64,000 nt of DNA from Garcia nutans (lineage: Eukaryota > Streptophyta > Magnoliopsida > Malpighiales > Euphorbiaceae). A program made the position numbers and the translations under genes. The notes beneath the pieces were generated by a model, which had not been told where the DNA came from, did not search any database, and saw nothing but the letters and a program-made list of their open reading frames with translations. The DNA is taken from assembly GCA_947685225.1 (NCBI GenBank), contig CANTUV010000003.1, positions 7,076,001-7,140,000 on the forward strand, in the 5' to 3' direction. The number at the start of each line of letters is the position of its first letter. Position 1 is the first letter of the stretch. Shown here one piece after another: positions 21,413 through 34,179 of the stretch.

Positions 21413-24140
21413 TGTAATATCCCTATGCATGCCCTAGAAGTTTTGTTGTTGTTGTTGTTGGTTTGAATTGAGAAATGGGAAGAGAATGTTTTTGTATGGT
21501 GGTTGGGAAAGAAAAGAGGGTTTAGAGATAATTGTATATGTTGCTTATATGGTGATATATATAACATATAAAGTGGTCAAAATGGAAAGTCAAGGAAAGA
21601 GGATATTTTTGTGTTGGTTGTGAATTACTTAAATGGGTATAGATATGACAAAAGCTTAGTTTAATGGATGAGGGTATTATAGTAATTTTCTTTTGGATGG
21701 GTATTTAATGCCTATTGACTTTGTGTTTCTTCATCATTTCTTCTTCTTCTTGTTGTTGTGTGGCCGGCTCATCAAAGAGAGAAGAGAGCAAGAGAACAAG
21801 TGATGGTTTTGATGATTTCAAGTTCAAAGTGAAGGAAGTTTTCAAAGTTACAAGTTGGAGTTTCAAGAAATTTCATTATTTGGTAAGTTTGCTCTTGTTT
21901 ACCCTTGTTATTTTTGAAGTTATGCTTGAGTTGAGTTGTGATTTGGTGATGGTATGATTAAGTTGCTTATGGTGTGATTTTAAGTTTTGATTTTGCTTGA
22001 TAGATGAGAAGTTGGGTTGGTGTTGGTGATGGAAGAGTAAGAGTTGTGTTTAGTGAAATTGTTTCTGTTTTACAATTAGTAAAGGCTGTGATTTGTATGA
22101 TTTTTAATTAATTATAGAAAAATGTTTTTGAAGTAAATTTTTGATATGTTGTGTCTCTATGAGTCTAGAATGACTGAAAAATATGTTGATTCGATTTTGG
22201 AATGGTTATGAGTTTAGAAAGATTATTTTTATTAGATCTGTTCCAGCAGGTACCTTAACTGAGACAGCTGTATTTCGGGATTTTTAATAAAATGTAGAAA
22301 CATCATATCCAATTGAATTTTGGATATGTTGTTGCTTAGTGAGTCTAGTATTTTAGAAAAATAATTTGGAACCACGTTGATTGAATTTGATTTATGGAAT
22401 TCACAAAGTTCAGAACTGCTGCCAGGATGCAGGGCAATTGGGGCAGTCTGGTTAGGTGAACTATTTGACCAAGATTTTGTGTTCAGTTTGATCTGAAATT
22501 TTAAAGGAATGATTTTAAGATACAAAACTAAATTCTGTAAAAATTTTAGAATTTTTAGTCAAGTAGATTATTTTATACAATTTTTCAAAATAAGGATAAA
22601 ATGGAGTCTAAAACCAGAATGTACTATTCATATGGTCATTTTGCTAATATTCCTTTTGGATTAGGTTGTGAAGAGGTTGAATTGCCCTAATTGCATTGTT
22701 GAGATTGAATAATGTTATGTTATGCATTGTGAATGGTAATGTGTTTCATGAGTAATGCACATTGAAATGTTATACCAAAGATGTTATAGTGATTCAAATG
22801 AAATATGATTGAAGCATGCATTGATGATAGGATTGAATAATAATGTGAGTGTTTAGATAATGTAATGAATATTGTATATAATGATTGCTTAACTTGCTTG
22901 TGAAAAAGAAATGAATTGAAAAGGTATTGATAAGTTTAATGAACGGACCTATCCGTCTCCTGCGGAACCATGCGGACCCAGTGGGTTGGGCAACCGATCT
23001 TGGACTACCGATCTGGTAGGAGGAAGGTTCGATATAGTCAGTATTATACGTACCTATTTGCCTCCTGCGGAACCATGCGGACCCATTGGAATGGGCAACC
23101 GAACTTGGACAACCGACCTGGATGGGGAAAGGTATGTTACTGATAATGTTATACGTGCCTATTTGCCTCCTGCGGACCCTTGGGATTGGAAGGCAACCGA
23201 CCTGGTTGGGAAAGGGTGCGTATATAAAGTCATAGTTGTTGGCTATAATGATAAATTTAAATGAGTATAATGAATGGTGCTATTATATGAATATTGATGT
23301 GACATTGAACAAAGCAACATATTGAATAAATAATATGCTTTTGATTGATATATGTAATTAATTTGTGACATTGCATTTTAGCATGAATTATCTTACTAAG
23401 CCCTTGGCTTAGCGCGATAGTGTTTAATCGCGCAGGTAATAGAGCTGATAGAGTCGAACCTGAGAGTTCATCAAGACCAAGTGAGAGTAGACCTTGAAGA
23501 GTTGATTTTGGGAACTTAAAGATCAGAAGAGAATTGCCAATCATGTATACTTCTTTATATTTTGTAAAGTAATGTTTATAATGTAAAAGTATGGATATAT
23601 TTAAATATGTAATCAAGTGTTTGTAAATATGTACATATTTTATAACTTCCGCTGGGTAATATTTAAATGTATATATATATAACTAATATGTTTTGTTTTA
23701 TAAGTAAATAATCTACTTTTCTATAATGTATAATGATAAGGGTATTGTATCAAGTTTAAAGTGTTTTGAATATTAAGAAAACCGTAGCATCCCTATGTTT
23801 GATGCACTTATGCTACATTGTTGTGGTTGTAGTGTGTGGGCATTGGATATGGGGGTGTTACAAGAAGTGTAAATCCTTTTTGCAGGTTGTAGTTGAGGTT
23901 ATAAGGGGGATTTATTGGAAGTGTACTGAGAATGATTTTGGTTGCATTGGTTTGTGTAAAAATATTTTCAAAAAAAAAACCAGTTTTGTCGACACTTGGG
24001 ACTCAATTTTTAAGTGAAACTATGGCAAAATTTCTATAAAAATTGGAACTAAAATTTGACTAAGTAAAATTGGTAGCAACATTAGGTTAGTGTGGCGCCT
24101 CTACTCAGCTTACACACGTAGGTCGGGAAGGGGTGTTACA
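21413..24140 (+). mobile_element. 5' LTR of young Tekay
   Basis: Starts TGTAATATCC and ends GGGTGTTACA. It holds a TTG/GTT run near 21445, a GC-richer triple repeat (22948-23240), and a 'cttggcttagcgcgat' motif near 23403 that has a relative in the Tekay-old LTR (near 59566). Promoter and polyadenylation signals are expected here but cannot be placed with confidence. Confidence 0.95.
22948..23240 (+). repeat. 105-bp x 3 tandem repeat in Tekay LTR
   Basis: Units start at 22948, 23053 and 23158, each with 'cct(a)t...tcctgcgga' and a following 'caaccga.ct.gg' segment. The third unit is shorter. The 3' LTR holds the same units at 30533, 30638 and 30743. They are clearly GC-richer than the rest of the LTR. 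Confidence 0.9.
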
Positions 24141-24145
24141 ATTTT

Positions 24146-24157
24146 TGGTATCAGAGC
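24146..24157 (+). other. Primer binding site, tRNA-iMet (young Tekay)
   Basis: TGGTATCAGAGC, a perfect complement of the plant initiator tRNA-Met 3' end, five bases after the LTR. Confidence 0.95.
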
Positions 24158-24306
24158 CTAGGTTTGAGATTCTCAGCCTAGGTAAAATGTAATAAAAAGA
24201 ATATTTTACTTAAAAAGTTGGTTTTGAAATAATATACATGTTTGGGATTGGCAACCTCTGATCTTTAATAAGATGTAGTATGTTGTGTTTGCAGACTTAG
24301 GTTGTG

Positions 24307-25552
24307 ATGGAGTCTCACTCACGTCAGTCGATTGAGGGTAGTGCCGAGAGTATCGCTCCTGCTGAGGGAGCTAGAGTTGATAGTGTTGAGGAGGCACCTG
24401 CTTCGGTGTCGGGTAGACCAGCTGGAGAGGAGGTTCCGCCAGCCTGGTTTAGACATATGATGGAAGTTATGAGACAAGCACCAGTGCAACCAGTGCCACC
24501 ACCCCCTCAGCCTTTGGTATCTGTGAGGCACTATGATAAACTAAGGAAGTATGGAGCGGAGGATTTCCTTGGTACTACTGATCCAGCTGTAGCAGAACAG
24601 TGGCTTGACAAAGTACAGAGGATCTTTATTCAGTTACAAGCTACCCCTGAGGAAAAATTTGACTATGCAAGATCTTTGCTGCAGAAAGATGCCTAGGATT
24701 GGTGGAAGACGGTGCCCCCATTCTATGGATGATCCTCCAACACTGTCTTACACTGATGTTCTGAGGGAATTTGAGTTGAAGTATACTCCTAGGGAGTATA
24801 AAGATGGGAAGAAAAGAGAGTTTCTAGATTTGAAGCAAGATCATCGGACCGTAACTGAGTATGAAGTTGAGTTTATTCGACTGAGTCAGTATGCTGGGGG
24901 TATCATTGCTGATGAGATTGATAGATGCAGGAGGTTTGAGGAGGGATTGAGGCCCTCGATCATGTGCTTAGTGGCTGGATCCAGATATCAGGATTTCTCA
25001 CAGCTTGTGATAGCAGCTCGAAGTGTAGAGCGAGCTCAAGTTATTGCAGCTGCTTCAGAAGAAGAGGTTAGGGTTAGAAGGCCCCAGTTCGAGGCAGGGT
25101 CTTCCTCTGCGAAGAGGGGTAGAGGAAGTTTTGTTCCTCGGAGTAGTAGGAGCCAGAGACCAGCTGGTAGGTTTGTGCAGTTCCAGAGACAGAGATTTAG
25201 ACCTGCTGCTTCAGTGGCAAGTGCTCCGATCCCTATGACTCAGAGATCCGCTCCACCTAGATGTGCTCAGTGTGGGGGTTATCATAGAGGTGTTTGTTGG
25301 AAGAGTGGTGGACCAGCTGTATGCTTCAGGTGTGGATCACCTGACCACTTTGTGAGAGACTGTCCTGAGAGGCAGGAGCAGATGCCAGTTGATTCTGCTG
25401 CTTCTCGAGCTAGTGTGAGGGGAGGCAGAGGAGGCAGAGGTGCCAGCCGGGGAGGTAGACCAGGATTCAGTTCTAGAGGAGGTGCTACATCCAGGGAGGG
25501 TAGACCAGAGGAGGTTGGATCTTCCCAGAGGATGTATGTTATGCAGAGGTAG
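24307..25552 (+). pseudogene. gag: gag, young Tekay
   Basis: Start ATG 24307, about 150 bp after the primer site. N-terminal Ala/Pro-rich region, then the gag core (VREFELKYTPRE-type block near 24765, IRLSQYAGG). A CCHC knuckle CFRCGSPDHFVRDC lies at 25322-25363, with an extra Cys/His cluster just before it, and an Arg/Gly-rich tail follows. TAG at 24694-24696 and a frameshift about 20 bp later split it. TAG at 25550-25552 lies at the gag-protease join, where Tekay-old has CAA. Confidence 0.9.
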
Positions 25553-28500
25553 CCAGATACATCGGCAGTCATAGCTGGTACTTTTTCTTTATTTAATACT
25601 CCAGTACTTGCTTTGATTGATCCGGGTTCCACGCATTCATATATTAGTGCATCTGTTTTGCCTGTATTTGATGTGCATGCTGAGTCCCTAGGATTTGATG
25701 TGTTGGTGACAAATCCGTTAGGGCATAGTGTGGTTGTGAGTAAGGTGCATAGAGATAGTGCAGTAGTGGTGCAGGGTGAGGAGTTCCTTGGGGATTTGAT
25801 TGAGATGCCATTTAAGGAATATGACGTGATCTTAGGTATGGATTGGCTATCTCGACATGGAGCTGTGGTGGATTGTAAAAAGAAAATTGTTTCTTTGAGA
25901 ACGGGTGATGGTAGAGAGGTGATAGTATCTAATGAGCAGGAACAGCTAGCCTCCTTATTTGTTTCAGCTGTTGCAGCCAGGAGGTTGATTAGAAAGGGGT
26001 GTGAAGCCTATCTTGCTCATGTGGTAGATACTAGAGTGAAGGGTTCTTCCATTGATAGTATTACCACAGTTGCAGAGTTCCCTGATGTTTTTCCAGAGGA
26101 GTTGCCAGGATTGCCTCCTGAGAGAGAGGTGGAGTTTGGTATTGAATTGTTGCCTGGTACCACTCCTATCTCTATTACTCCTTACAGAATGGCACCAGCA
26201 GAATTGAGGGAGTTGAAAGTGCAATTACAGGAGTTGTTGGACAAAGGATTTATTCGCCCCAGTGTTTCTCCTTGGGGAGCTCCTGTGCTATTTGTGAAGA
26301 AGAAAGATGGTACTATGAGGTTGTGTATCGATTATAGGCAATTGAACAAGGTGACTATTAAAAATAAATATCCTTTGCCTAGAATCGATGATCTCTTTGA
26401 TCAATTGAAAGGTGCAGCTGTGTTTTCTAAAATTGATTTGAGATCTGGGTACCATCAGCTGAGAGTCAGAGCTGAGGATGTTCCGAAGACTGCCTTTCGG
26501 ACCAGGTATGGGCATTATGAATTTCTAGTTATGCCTTTTGGTCTAACGAATGCACCTGCAGCTTTTATGGATTTGATGAATAGGGTGTTTAGGCCCTATT
26601 TGGATCAGTTTGTAGTGGTCTTCATTGATGATATACTGGTGTATTCACGGAATGAAGAGGAACATGATATGCATCTGCGGATTGTGTTGCAGATTTTGAG
26701 AGAGAAGCAGTTATTTGCCAAATTGTCGAAGTGTGAGTTCTGGTTGGATCAAGTTGCTTTTCTCGGACATATTGTTTCAGCGGAAGGCATTAGAGTTGAT
26801 CCAAGTAAAGTTGAAGCTATTCTGAATTGGAGTCCACCCAAGTCTGTGACAGAGATTAGAAGTTTTCTGGGTTTGGCAGGCTATTACCGACGGTTTGTGA
26901 AAGGGTTTTCTTTGATAGCTACTCCACTCACCAGATTACTTCGAAAGGGAGTGAGATTTGTGTGGACAGATCAGTGTTAGGCTAGTTTTGAGCAGTTGAG
27001 AGAGTTGTTGACTCAAGCGCCTGTTCTTACTTTACCTGTTGAAGGCAAACCATATGTGATCTACAGTGATGCTTCACATAGAGGTTTGGGGTGTGTATTG
27101 ATGCAGGAAGGGAAAGTTATAGCTTATGCATCTCGACAGTTGAAACCGCATGAGCTTAACTATCCGACACATGATTTGGAATTGGCTGCCATTGTGTTTG
27201 CATTAAAGATTTGGCGCCACTATCTGTTTGGGGAGAAATGTTTCATCTACACTGATCACAAGAGTTTGAAGTATTTGGGTGTCCAGAAAGAACTCAATCT
27301 TCGTCAGAGGAGATGGTTAGAATTGATTAAAGACTACGACTGCTTGATTGACTATCATCCAGGTAAAGCAAATGTTGTTGCTGATGCCTTGAGTCGGAAG
27401 TCTTTAGCTGGTTTAACAGTTTACTCGCTCTAGTTGCTTGTTGAGTTGAGAGCATTGCATGCCAGTTTTGTACCTTGTGTTGATGGTGCATTATTGGCAC
27501 AGTTGCAATTGAAGCCGATTTTGTTAGATCAGATCAAAGAAGCTCAGTTGGCCGATAAGAAGATTCAGAAGATTATTTCAGATTGTAAGAATGGGAAGAC
27601 AAGAGATTTTGTTGTGAAAGACGATGGGAGTCTCTGGTTTAAAAACCGATTGTGTGTACCCGATGATGCTGAATTGAAAAGAGTCATTTTAGAAGAAGCA
27701 CATCAGTCAGTGTTTGCTATGCATCCGGGTAATACGAAGATGTATCATGATTTGAGACAGCATTATTGGTGGATTGGGTTGAAGAGAGACATTGCAGATT
27801 TTGTGTCGAAATGTCTCACTTGTCAGAAGGTTAAAGCAGAGCATCAAGTTCCAACCGAGTTGCTTCAACCATTGTCAGTGCCAGAATGGAAGTGGGAAAG
27901 AGTGACAATGGATTTTGTGTCTGGTTTGCCATTGACACAAAAGAAGCATGATGCTATATGGGTGATTGTGGATAGATTGACTAAGACAGCTCATTTCCTT
28001 CCGGTTCGAATGGATTACTCTTTGGAGAGATTGGCTGAGCTGTATATCCATGAGATTGTGAAACTGCATGGTGTTCCAACTTCTTTAGTGTCTGATCGAG
28101 ATCCCAGGTTTACTTCCAGATTTTGGAAGAGTTTGCATAGTGCTTTGGGTTCTCGACTGCACTTCAGCACTGCTTTTCATCCACAGACGGATGGACAGTC
28201 AGAGAGGGTGATACAGATTATTGAGGACATGTTGAGAAGCTGTGTCATCGATTTCTCTGGAAGTTGGGATAGGTTTTTACCTCTTGTGGAGTTTGCTTAC
28301 AACAACAGTCACCAATTCAGCATTGGTATGGCACCGTTTGAAGCATTGTATGGCAGATGGTGTAGGACACCTCTTTGTTGGAATGAGTTGGAGATAATAA
28401 GTTGGTTGGTCCTGATTTGATTCAAGAAACTGAAGAAAAAGTAAAGTTGATTCGAGGCAGGTTAAAAGCAGCTTCAGACCGACAGAAATCTTATGCAGAT

Positions 28501-28950
28501 CTGAAAAGGAGAGATATAGAGTTTAATGTTGGAGATAAGGTATTTCTGAAAGTGTCTCCTTGGAAGAAGATTTTGAGGTTCGGTCGGAAAGGAAAATTGA
28601 GTCCTCGTTTCATTGGGCCGTATGAAGTGTTAGAAAGAGTTGGGCCAGTGGCGTATCGACTTGCTTTGCCGCCTGAGTTGGATCGTATTCATAGTGTATT
28701 CCATGTTTCTATGTTGAGGAGATATAGGTCGGATCCATCTCATGTGTTGCCATTTGAGTCTATCGAAGTGAGCCCAGATTTGACATTTGAAGAGGAACCA
28801 GTTGCTATCTTGGCACATGATGTGAAAGAATTGAGAAACAAGCAAGTGCCATTGGTGAAGATTCTTTGGAAGAATCATGCAAAAGAAGAAGCGACTTGGG
28901 AGAGTGAACAATCCATGCGAGAGCAATATCCGCAGTTGTTTCAGCTTTGA
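25553..28950 (+). pseudogene. pol: pol (PR-RT-RNase H-INT-chromodomain), young Tekay
   Basis: PR: LIDPGSTHSYIS, Asp at 25619-25621. RT: LPGLPPEREVEF through FIDD at 26621-26632. RNase H: YSDASHRGLGC at 27062, YTDHKSLKYL, and a late ADALSRK block. INT: HPGNTKMYHDL zinc segment, catalytic Asp 27911-27913, Asp 28094-28096 and Glu 28202-28204 (D-x35-E spacing). The C-terminal chromodomain-like end (about 28797-28950) includes LRNKQVPLVKILWKNH. All visible catalytic residues are present. Breaks are TAG at 26978 and 27431 and a frameshift near 28395. Confidence 0.92.
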
Positions 28951-28983
28951 TATCAGGTAATTTCGAGGACGAAATTTTCTTTT

Positions 28984-28996
28984 TAGAGGGGGAGAA
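28984..28996 (+). other. Polypurine tract, young Tekay
   Basis: The purine run agagggggagaa directly precedes the TGTAATATCC start of the 3' LTR. It follows the 'ggtaatttcgaggacgaaat' stretch that also occurs in Tekay-old (57392-57411, one difference). Confidence 0.9.
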
Positions 28997-28997
28997 T

Positions 28998-31726
28998 TGT
29001 AATATCCCTATGCATGCCCTAGAAGTTTTGTTGTTGTTGTTGTTGGTTTGAATTGAGAAATGGGAAGAGAATGTTTTTGTATGGTGGTTGGGAAAGAAAA
29101 GAGGGTTTAGAGATAATTGTATATGTTGCTTATATGGTGATATATATAACATATAAAGTGGTCAAAATGGAAAGTCAAGGAAAGAGGATATTTTTGTGTT
29201 GGTTGTGAATTACTTAAATGGGTATAGATATGACAAAAGCTTAGTTTATTGGATGAGGGTATTATAGTAATTTTCTTTTGGATGGGTATTTAATGCCTAT
29301 TGACTTTGTGTTTCTTCATCATTTCTTCTTCTTCTTGTTGTTGTGTGGCCGGCTAATCAAAGAGAGAAGAGAGCAAGAGAACAAGTGATGGTTTTGATGA
29401 TTTCAAGTTCAAAGTGAAGGAAGTTTTCAAAGTTACAAGTTGGAGTTTCAAGGAATTTCATTATTTGGTAAGTTTGCTCTTGTTTACCCTTGTTATTTTT
29501 GAAGTTATTCTTGAGTTGAGTTGTGATTTGGTGATGGTATGATTAAGTTGCTTATGGTGTGATTTTAAGTTTTGATTTTGCTTGATAGATGAGAAGTTGG
29601 GTTGGTGTTGGTGATGGAAGAGTAAGAGTTGTGTTTAGTGAAATTGTTTCTGTTTTACAATTAGTAAAGGCTGTGATTTGTATGATTTTTAATTAATTAT
29701 AGAAAAATGTTTTTGAAGTAAATTTTTGATATGTTGTGTCTCTATGAGTCTAGAATGACTGAAAAATATGTTGATTCGATTTTGGAATGGTTATGAGTTT
29801 AGAAAGATTATTTTTATTAGACCTGTTCCAGCAGGTACCTTAACTGAGACAGCTGTATTTCGGGATTTTTAATAAAATGTAGAAAAATCATATCCAATTG
29901 AATTTTGGATATGTTGTTTCTTAGTGAGTCTAGTATTTGAGAAAAATAATTTGGAACCACGTTGATTGAATTTGATTTATGGAATTCACAAAGTTCAGAA
30001 CTGCTGCTAGGATGCAGGGCAATTGGGGCAGTCTGGTTAGGTGAACTATTTGACCAAGATTTTGTGTTCAGTTTGATCTGAAATTTTAAAGGAATGATTT
30101 TAAGATACAATACTAAATTCTGTAAAAATTTTATAATTTTTAGTCAAGTAGATTATTTTATACAATTTTTCAAAATAAGGATAAAATGGAGTCTAAAACC
30201 AGAATGTACTATTCATATGGTCATTTTGCTAATATTCCTTTTGGATTAGGTTGTGAAGAGGTTGAATTGCCCTAATTGCATTGTTGAGATTGAATAATGT
30301 TATGTTATGCATTGTGAATGGTAATGTGTTTCATGAGTAATGCACATTGAAATGTTATACCAAAGATGTTATAGTGATTCAAATGAAATATGATTGAAGC
30401 ATGCATTGATGATAGGATTGAATAATAATGTGAGTGTTTAGATAATGTAATGAATATTGTATATAATGATTGCTTAACTTGCTTGTGAAAAAGAAATGAA
30501 TTGAAAAGGTATTGATAAGTTTAATGAACGGACCTATCCGTCTCCTGCGGAACCATGCGGACCCAGTGGGTTGGGCAACCGATCTTGGACTACCGATCTG
30601 GTAGGAGGAAGGTTCGATATAGTCAGTATTATACGTACCTATTTGCCTCATGCGGAACCATGCGGACCCATTGGAATGAGCAACCGAACTTGGACAACCG
30701 ACCTGGATGGGGAAAGGTATGTTACTGATAATGTTATACGTGCCTATTTGCCTCCTGCGGACCCTTGGGATTGGAAGGCAACCGACCTGGTTGGGAAAGG
30801 GTGCGTATATAAAGTCATAGTTGTTGGCTATAATGATAAATTTAAATGAGTATAATGAATGGTGCTATTATATGAATATTGATGTGACATTGAACAAAGC
30901 AACATATTGAATAAATAATATGCTTTTGATTGATATATGTAATTAATTTGTGACATTGCATTTTAGCATGAATTATCTTACTAAGCCCTTGGCTTAGCGC
31001 GATAGTGTTTAATCGCGTAGGTAATAGAGCTGATAGAGTCGAACCCGAGAGTTCATCAAGACCAAGTGAGAGTAGACCTTGAAGAGTTGATTTTGGGAAC
31101 TTAAAGATCAGAAGAGAATTGCCAATCATGTATACTTCTTTATATTTTGTAAAGTAATGTTTATAATGTAAAAGTATGGATATATTTAAATATGTAATCA
31201 AGTGTTTGTAAATATGTACATATTTTATAACTTCCGCTGGGTAATATTTAAATGTATATATATATAACTAATATGTTTTGTTTTATAAGTAAATAATCTA
31301 CTTTTCTATAATGTATAATGATAAGGGTATTGTATCAAGTTTAAAGTGTTTTGAATATTAAGAAAACCGTAGCATCCCTATGTTTGATGCACTTATGCTA
31401 CATTGTTGTGGTTGTAGTGTGTGGGCATTGGATATGGGGGTGTTACAAGAAGTGTAAATCCTTTTTGCAGGTTGTAGTTGAGGTTATAAGGGGGATTTAT
31501 TGGAAGTGTACTGAGAATGATTTTGGTTGCATTGGTTTGTGTAAAAATATTTTCAAAAAAAAAAACCAGTTTTGTCGACACTTGGGACTCAATTTTTAAG
31601 TGAAACTATGGAAAAACTTCTATAAAAATTGGAACTAAAATTTGACTAAGTAAAATTGGTAGCAACATTAGGTTAGTGTGGCGCCTCTACTCAGCTTACA
31701 CACGTAGGTCGGGAAGGGGTGTTACA
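28998..31726 (+). mobile_element. 3' LTR of young Tekay
   Basis: Nearly identical to 21413-24140; the single length difference is one extra A in the oligo-A near 31555. Followed by the second AATAT at 31727-31731. Confidence 0.95.
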
Positions 31727-33230
31727 AATATTCCATTTGCTGAAGCTTTGTCACAAATGCCTAAGTATGCTAAATTTTTGAAAGATATCCTTTCTAACAA
31801 AAGGAAACTTGAGGAAGTGTCTTTAGTGAATTTATCTGAAAAGAGTTCGGCAATTTTGCAAAGAAGGTTACCTAAGAAGTTAAAAGATCCATGTAGTTTT
31901 ACCATTCCATGTTTGATAGGTAATCTTGAGGTTAAAAGTGCATTAGCTAATTTGGGGGCTAGCATAATTGTTATGCCCTATAAAATGTTTAAAGAGTTAG
32001 GCATTGGTAAACCTAAACCAACACTCATAACCATCCAACTTGCTGATAAATCGGTAGTCTACCCTCGTGGCATTATAGAGGATGTGTTGGTAAAAGTCGG
32101 GGATTTCATTTTCCCCAATGATTTTGTTGTCATTGATATTGATGAGGATGCGGATGTTTCACTTATTCTTGGTAGGCCATTTTTAAATACAGCCCATGCC
32201 CTTATCGATGTTCATGATGGCACTTTAACTTTGAGAGTGGGTGATGAGAAAGTTATTTTTAGGATACATGATGCCATGAAACATTCACTTTCATTTGATG
32301 AGGTGGAATCATGCAATGATGTTATTGAGCATGAGACCGTAAATTGTGTTACTAACATTGTTTCCAAGGATCCCCTTGAGTTGTGCTTATTGCAGGAAAA
32401 TGTTGGGGATCAAGAAGCAATGGAGCAGCTTGCTTTTCTTGAAGCAAGCAAATCATTCAAATGCAGGGCATATGAGACCATTGAGATGCCAAAGGAAGAA
32501 AAGCCAAAACCATCGGTGATTGATCCACCCAACTTGGAACTGAAGCCTCTTCCAGATCACCTTGAGTATGGATTTCTGGCGGAGAAAAAGAAACTACCAA
32601 TAATTCTGAGTTCCCACCTATCTTTTGAGCAGAAGGAGGAGCTTATTCAGTTGTTACAGAAACATAAGCAAGTGATAGCTTGGAAGATAGCAGACATCAA
32701 GGGTATCAGTCCATCCTATTGCACTCACAAGATACTGATGGAAGATGAATTCAAACCAGTAGTGCAACCGCAACGGAGATTAAACCCGAAGATGAAAGAG
32801 GTAGTGAAGGCTGAAGTGATAAAACTACTTGATGCAGGGATTATTTATCTGATCTCGGATAGCTCTTGGGTAAGCCCAGTTCAGGTAGTACCAAAGAAAG
32901 GAGGGATGATAGTGGTCCCTAATGAAAATGATGAGCTGATCCCAACAAGAACAGTTACCGGTTGGAGGGTTTGCATTGACTACAGAAAATTGAATGATGC
33001 AACTAGAAAGGATCACTTTCCTTTACCCTTCATTGATCATATGTTGGAGAGGTTATCCAGCCATGAGTACTACTACTTTTTGGATGGCCTTTTAGGCTAT
33101 TTCCAAATTCCTATTGCCCCAGAAGACCAAGAGAAAACTACATTCACCTGCCCATATGGGACATTCGCATATCGAAGAATGCCATTCGGGTTGTGCAATG
33201 CACTGCAACTTTTCAAAGATGCATGGTAGC
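31727..33230 (+). pseudogene. pol: Protease and first half of RT, Athila
   Basis: Open from the insertion junction to the frameshift near 33200. The protease site reads ANLGASI, where Athila proteases usually have Asp before Leu-Gly-Ala-Ser; codon 31949-31951 is AAT (Asn), so the catalytic Asp appears lost. The LILGRPFL block confirms the protease. RT begins with SWVSPVQVVPKKGG and WRVCIDYRKLNDAT. The frame breaks by one base in the CNA(P)ATF block. Confidence 0.88.
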
Positions 33231-34155
33231 AATCTTTGATGAGCTTATAGAGGATATTATGGAGGTGTTTATGGATGATTTCTCGATCTATGGCAGCTCA
33301 TTTGAAAGATGTTTGGAAAACCTTGAAAGAGTCTTGATGAGATGTGAGGAAACCAATTTAGTGCTTAATTGGGAAAAGTGTCATTTCATGGTTCAAGAGG
33401 GAATCGTGTTGGGACACAAAATTTCAAGCAAGGGCATTGAGGTGGATCGGGCAAAGGTAGATATAATTGAGAAGTTACCACCACCCATATCTGTGAAGGC
33501 CATCAGAAGTTTTCTAGGACATGCGAGTTTTTATCGGAGGTTCATTAGAGATTTTTCTAAGATAGCCCATCCATTAACCAGACTCCTTCAGAAAGATGTG
33601 AACTTTGTTTTTGATGAGGAATGTTTGAGAGCATTCACAACTCTTAAGGAGAAATTGACCCATGCTCCAATCATGGTAGCTCCCAATTGGAGTCTACCAT
33701 TTGAACTAATGTGCGATGCAAGTGACTTTGCAGTGGGAGCAGTCTTGGGTCAACACAAAGAGAAATATTTCCAGCCTATCTACTATGCAAGCAAGACCTT
33801 GAACATAGCTCAAGCTAATTACACAACTACAGAGAAAGAGCTGCTGGCTGTGGTTTTTGCTTTTGACAAGTTTAGATCATATCTAATCTTGTCAAAAGTG
33901 ATTGTTTATACAGATCATTCGGCTTTGAGGTATTTATTTGCGAAAATTAATGCAAAGTTGAGGCTAATCCGTTGGGTCTTATTATTGTAGGAATTTGACT
34001 TGACAATTCAAGACAAGAAGGGAGCTGAAAATCTTGTAGCAGATCACCTTTCTCGCTTGGAGAGGTTTGAAGAAGGGGACATTGATGATCACTTCCCCGA
34101 TGAGCAGCTCTACGCCATGGTAAGTGAGGTAAGTAACTTAAATTTTGAAACACCT
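33193..34155 (+). pseudogene. pol: RT second half and RNase H, Athila
   Basis: RT motif FMDD at 33268-33279, then VLGHKISSKGIEVD and AIRSFLGHASFYRRF. RNase H has MCDASD (Asp codon 33715-33717), TTEKELLAVVFA and YTDHSALRYLF. TAG at 33988-33990 sits just before the EFDLTIQDKKG block and probably derives from CAG; another TAG at about 34156 ends this stretch. Confidence 0.88.
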
Positions 34156-34179
34156 TAGTTTGCAGATTTTGCTAACTAT

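Larger units (their letters stand above)
21413..31726 (+). mobile_element. Young Tekay chromovirus, structurally complete
   Basis: 10.3-kb element with LTRs of 2728 bp (21413-24140) and 2729 bp (28998-31726), TG...CA ends, tRNA-iMet primer site, gag, pol with chromodomain-like end, PPT and a perfect AATAT duplication. By eye the LTRs differ by 17 substitutions and one indel (about 0.6%), so the insertion is recent. Gag-pol still has four in-frame TAG stops (24694, 25550, 26978, 27431) and two frameshifts (about 24715 and 28395). It could only move with proteins from another copy. Confidence 0.95.

Noticed and set aside
24146..24157. tRNA gene near the LTR
   Set aside because: This is only a primer binding site; no cloverleaf sequence surrounds it.
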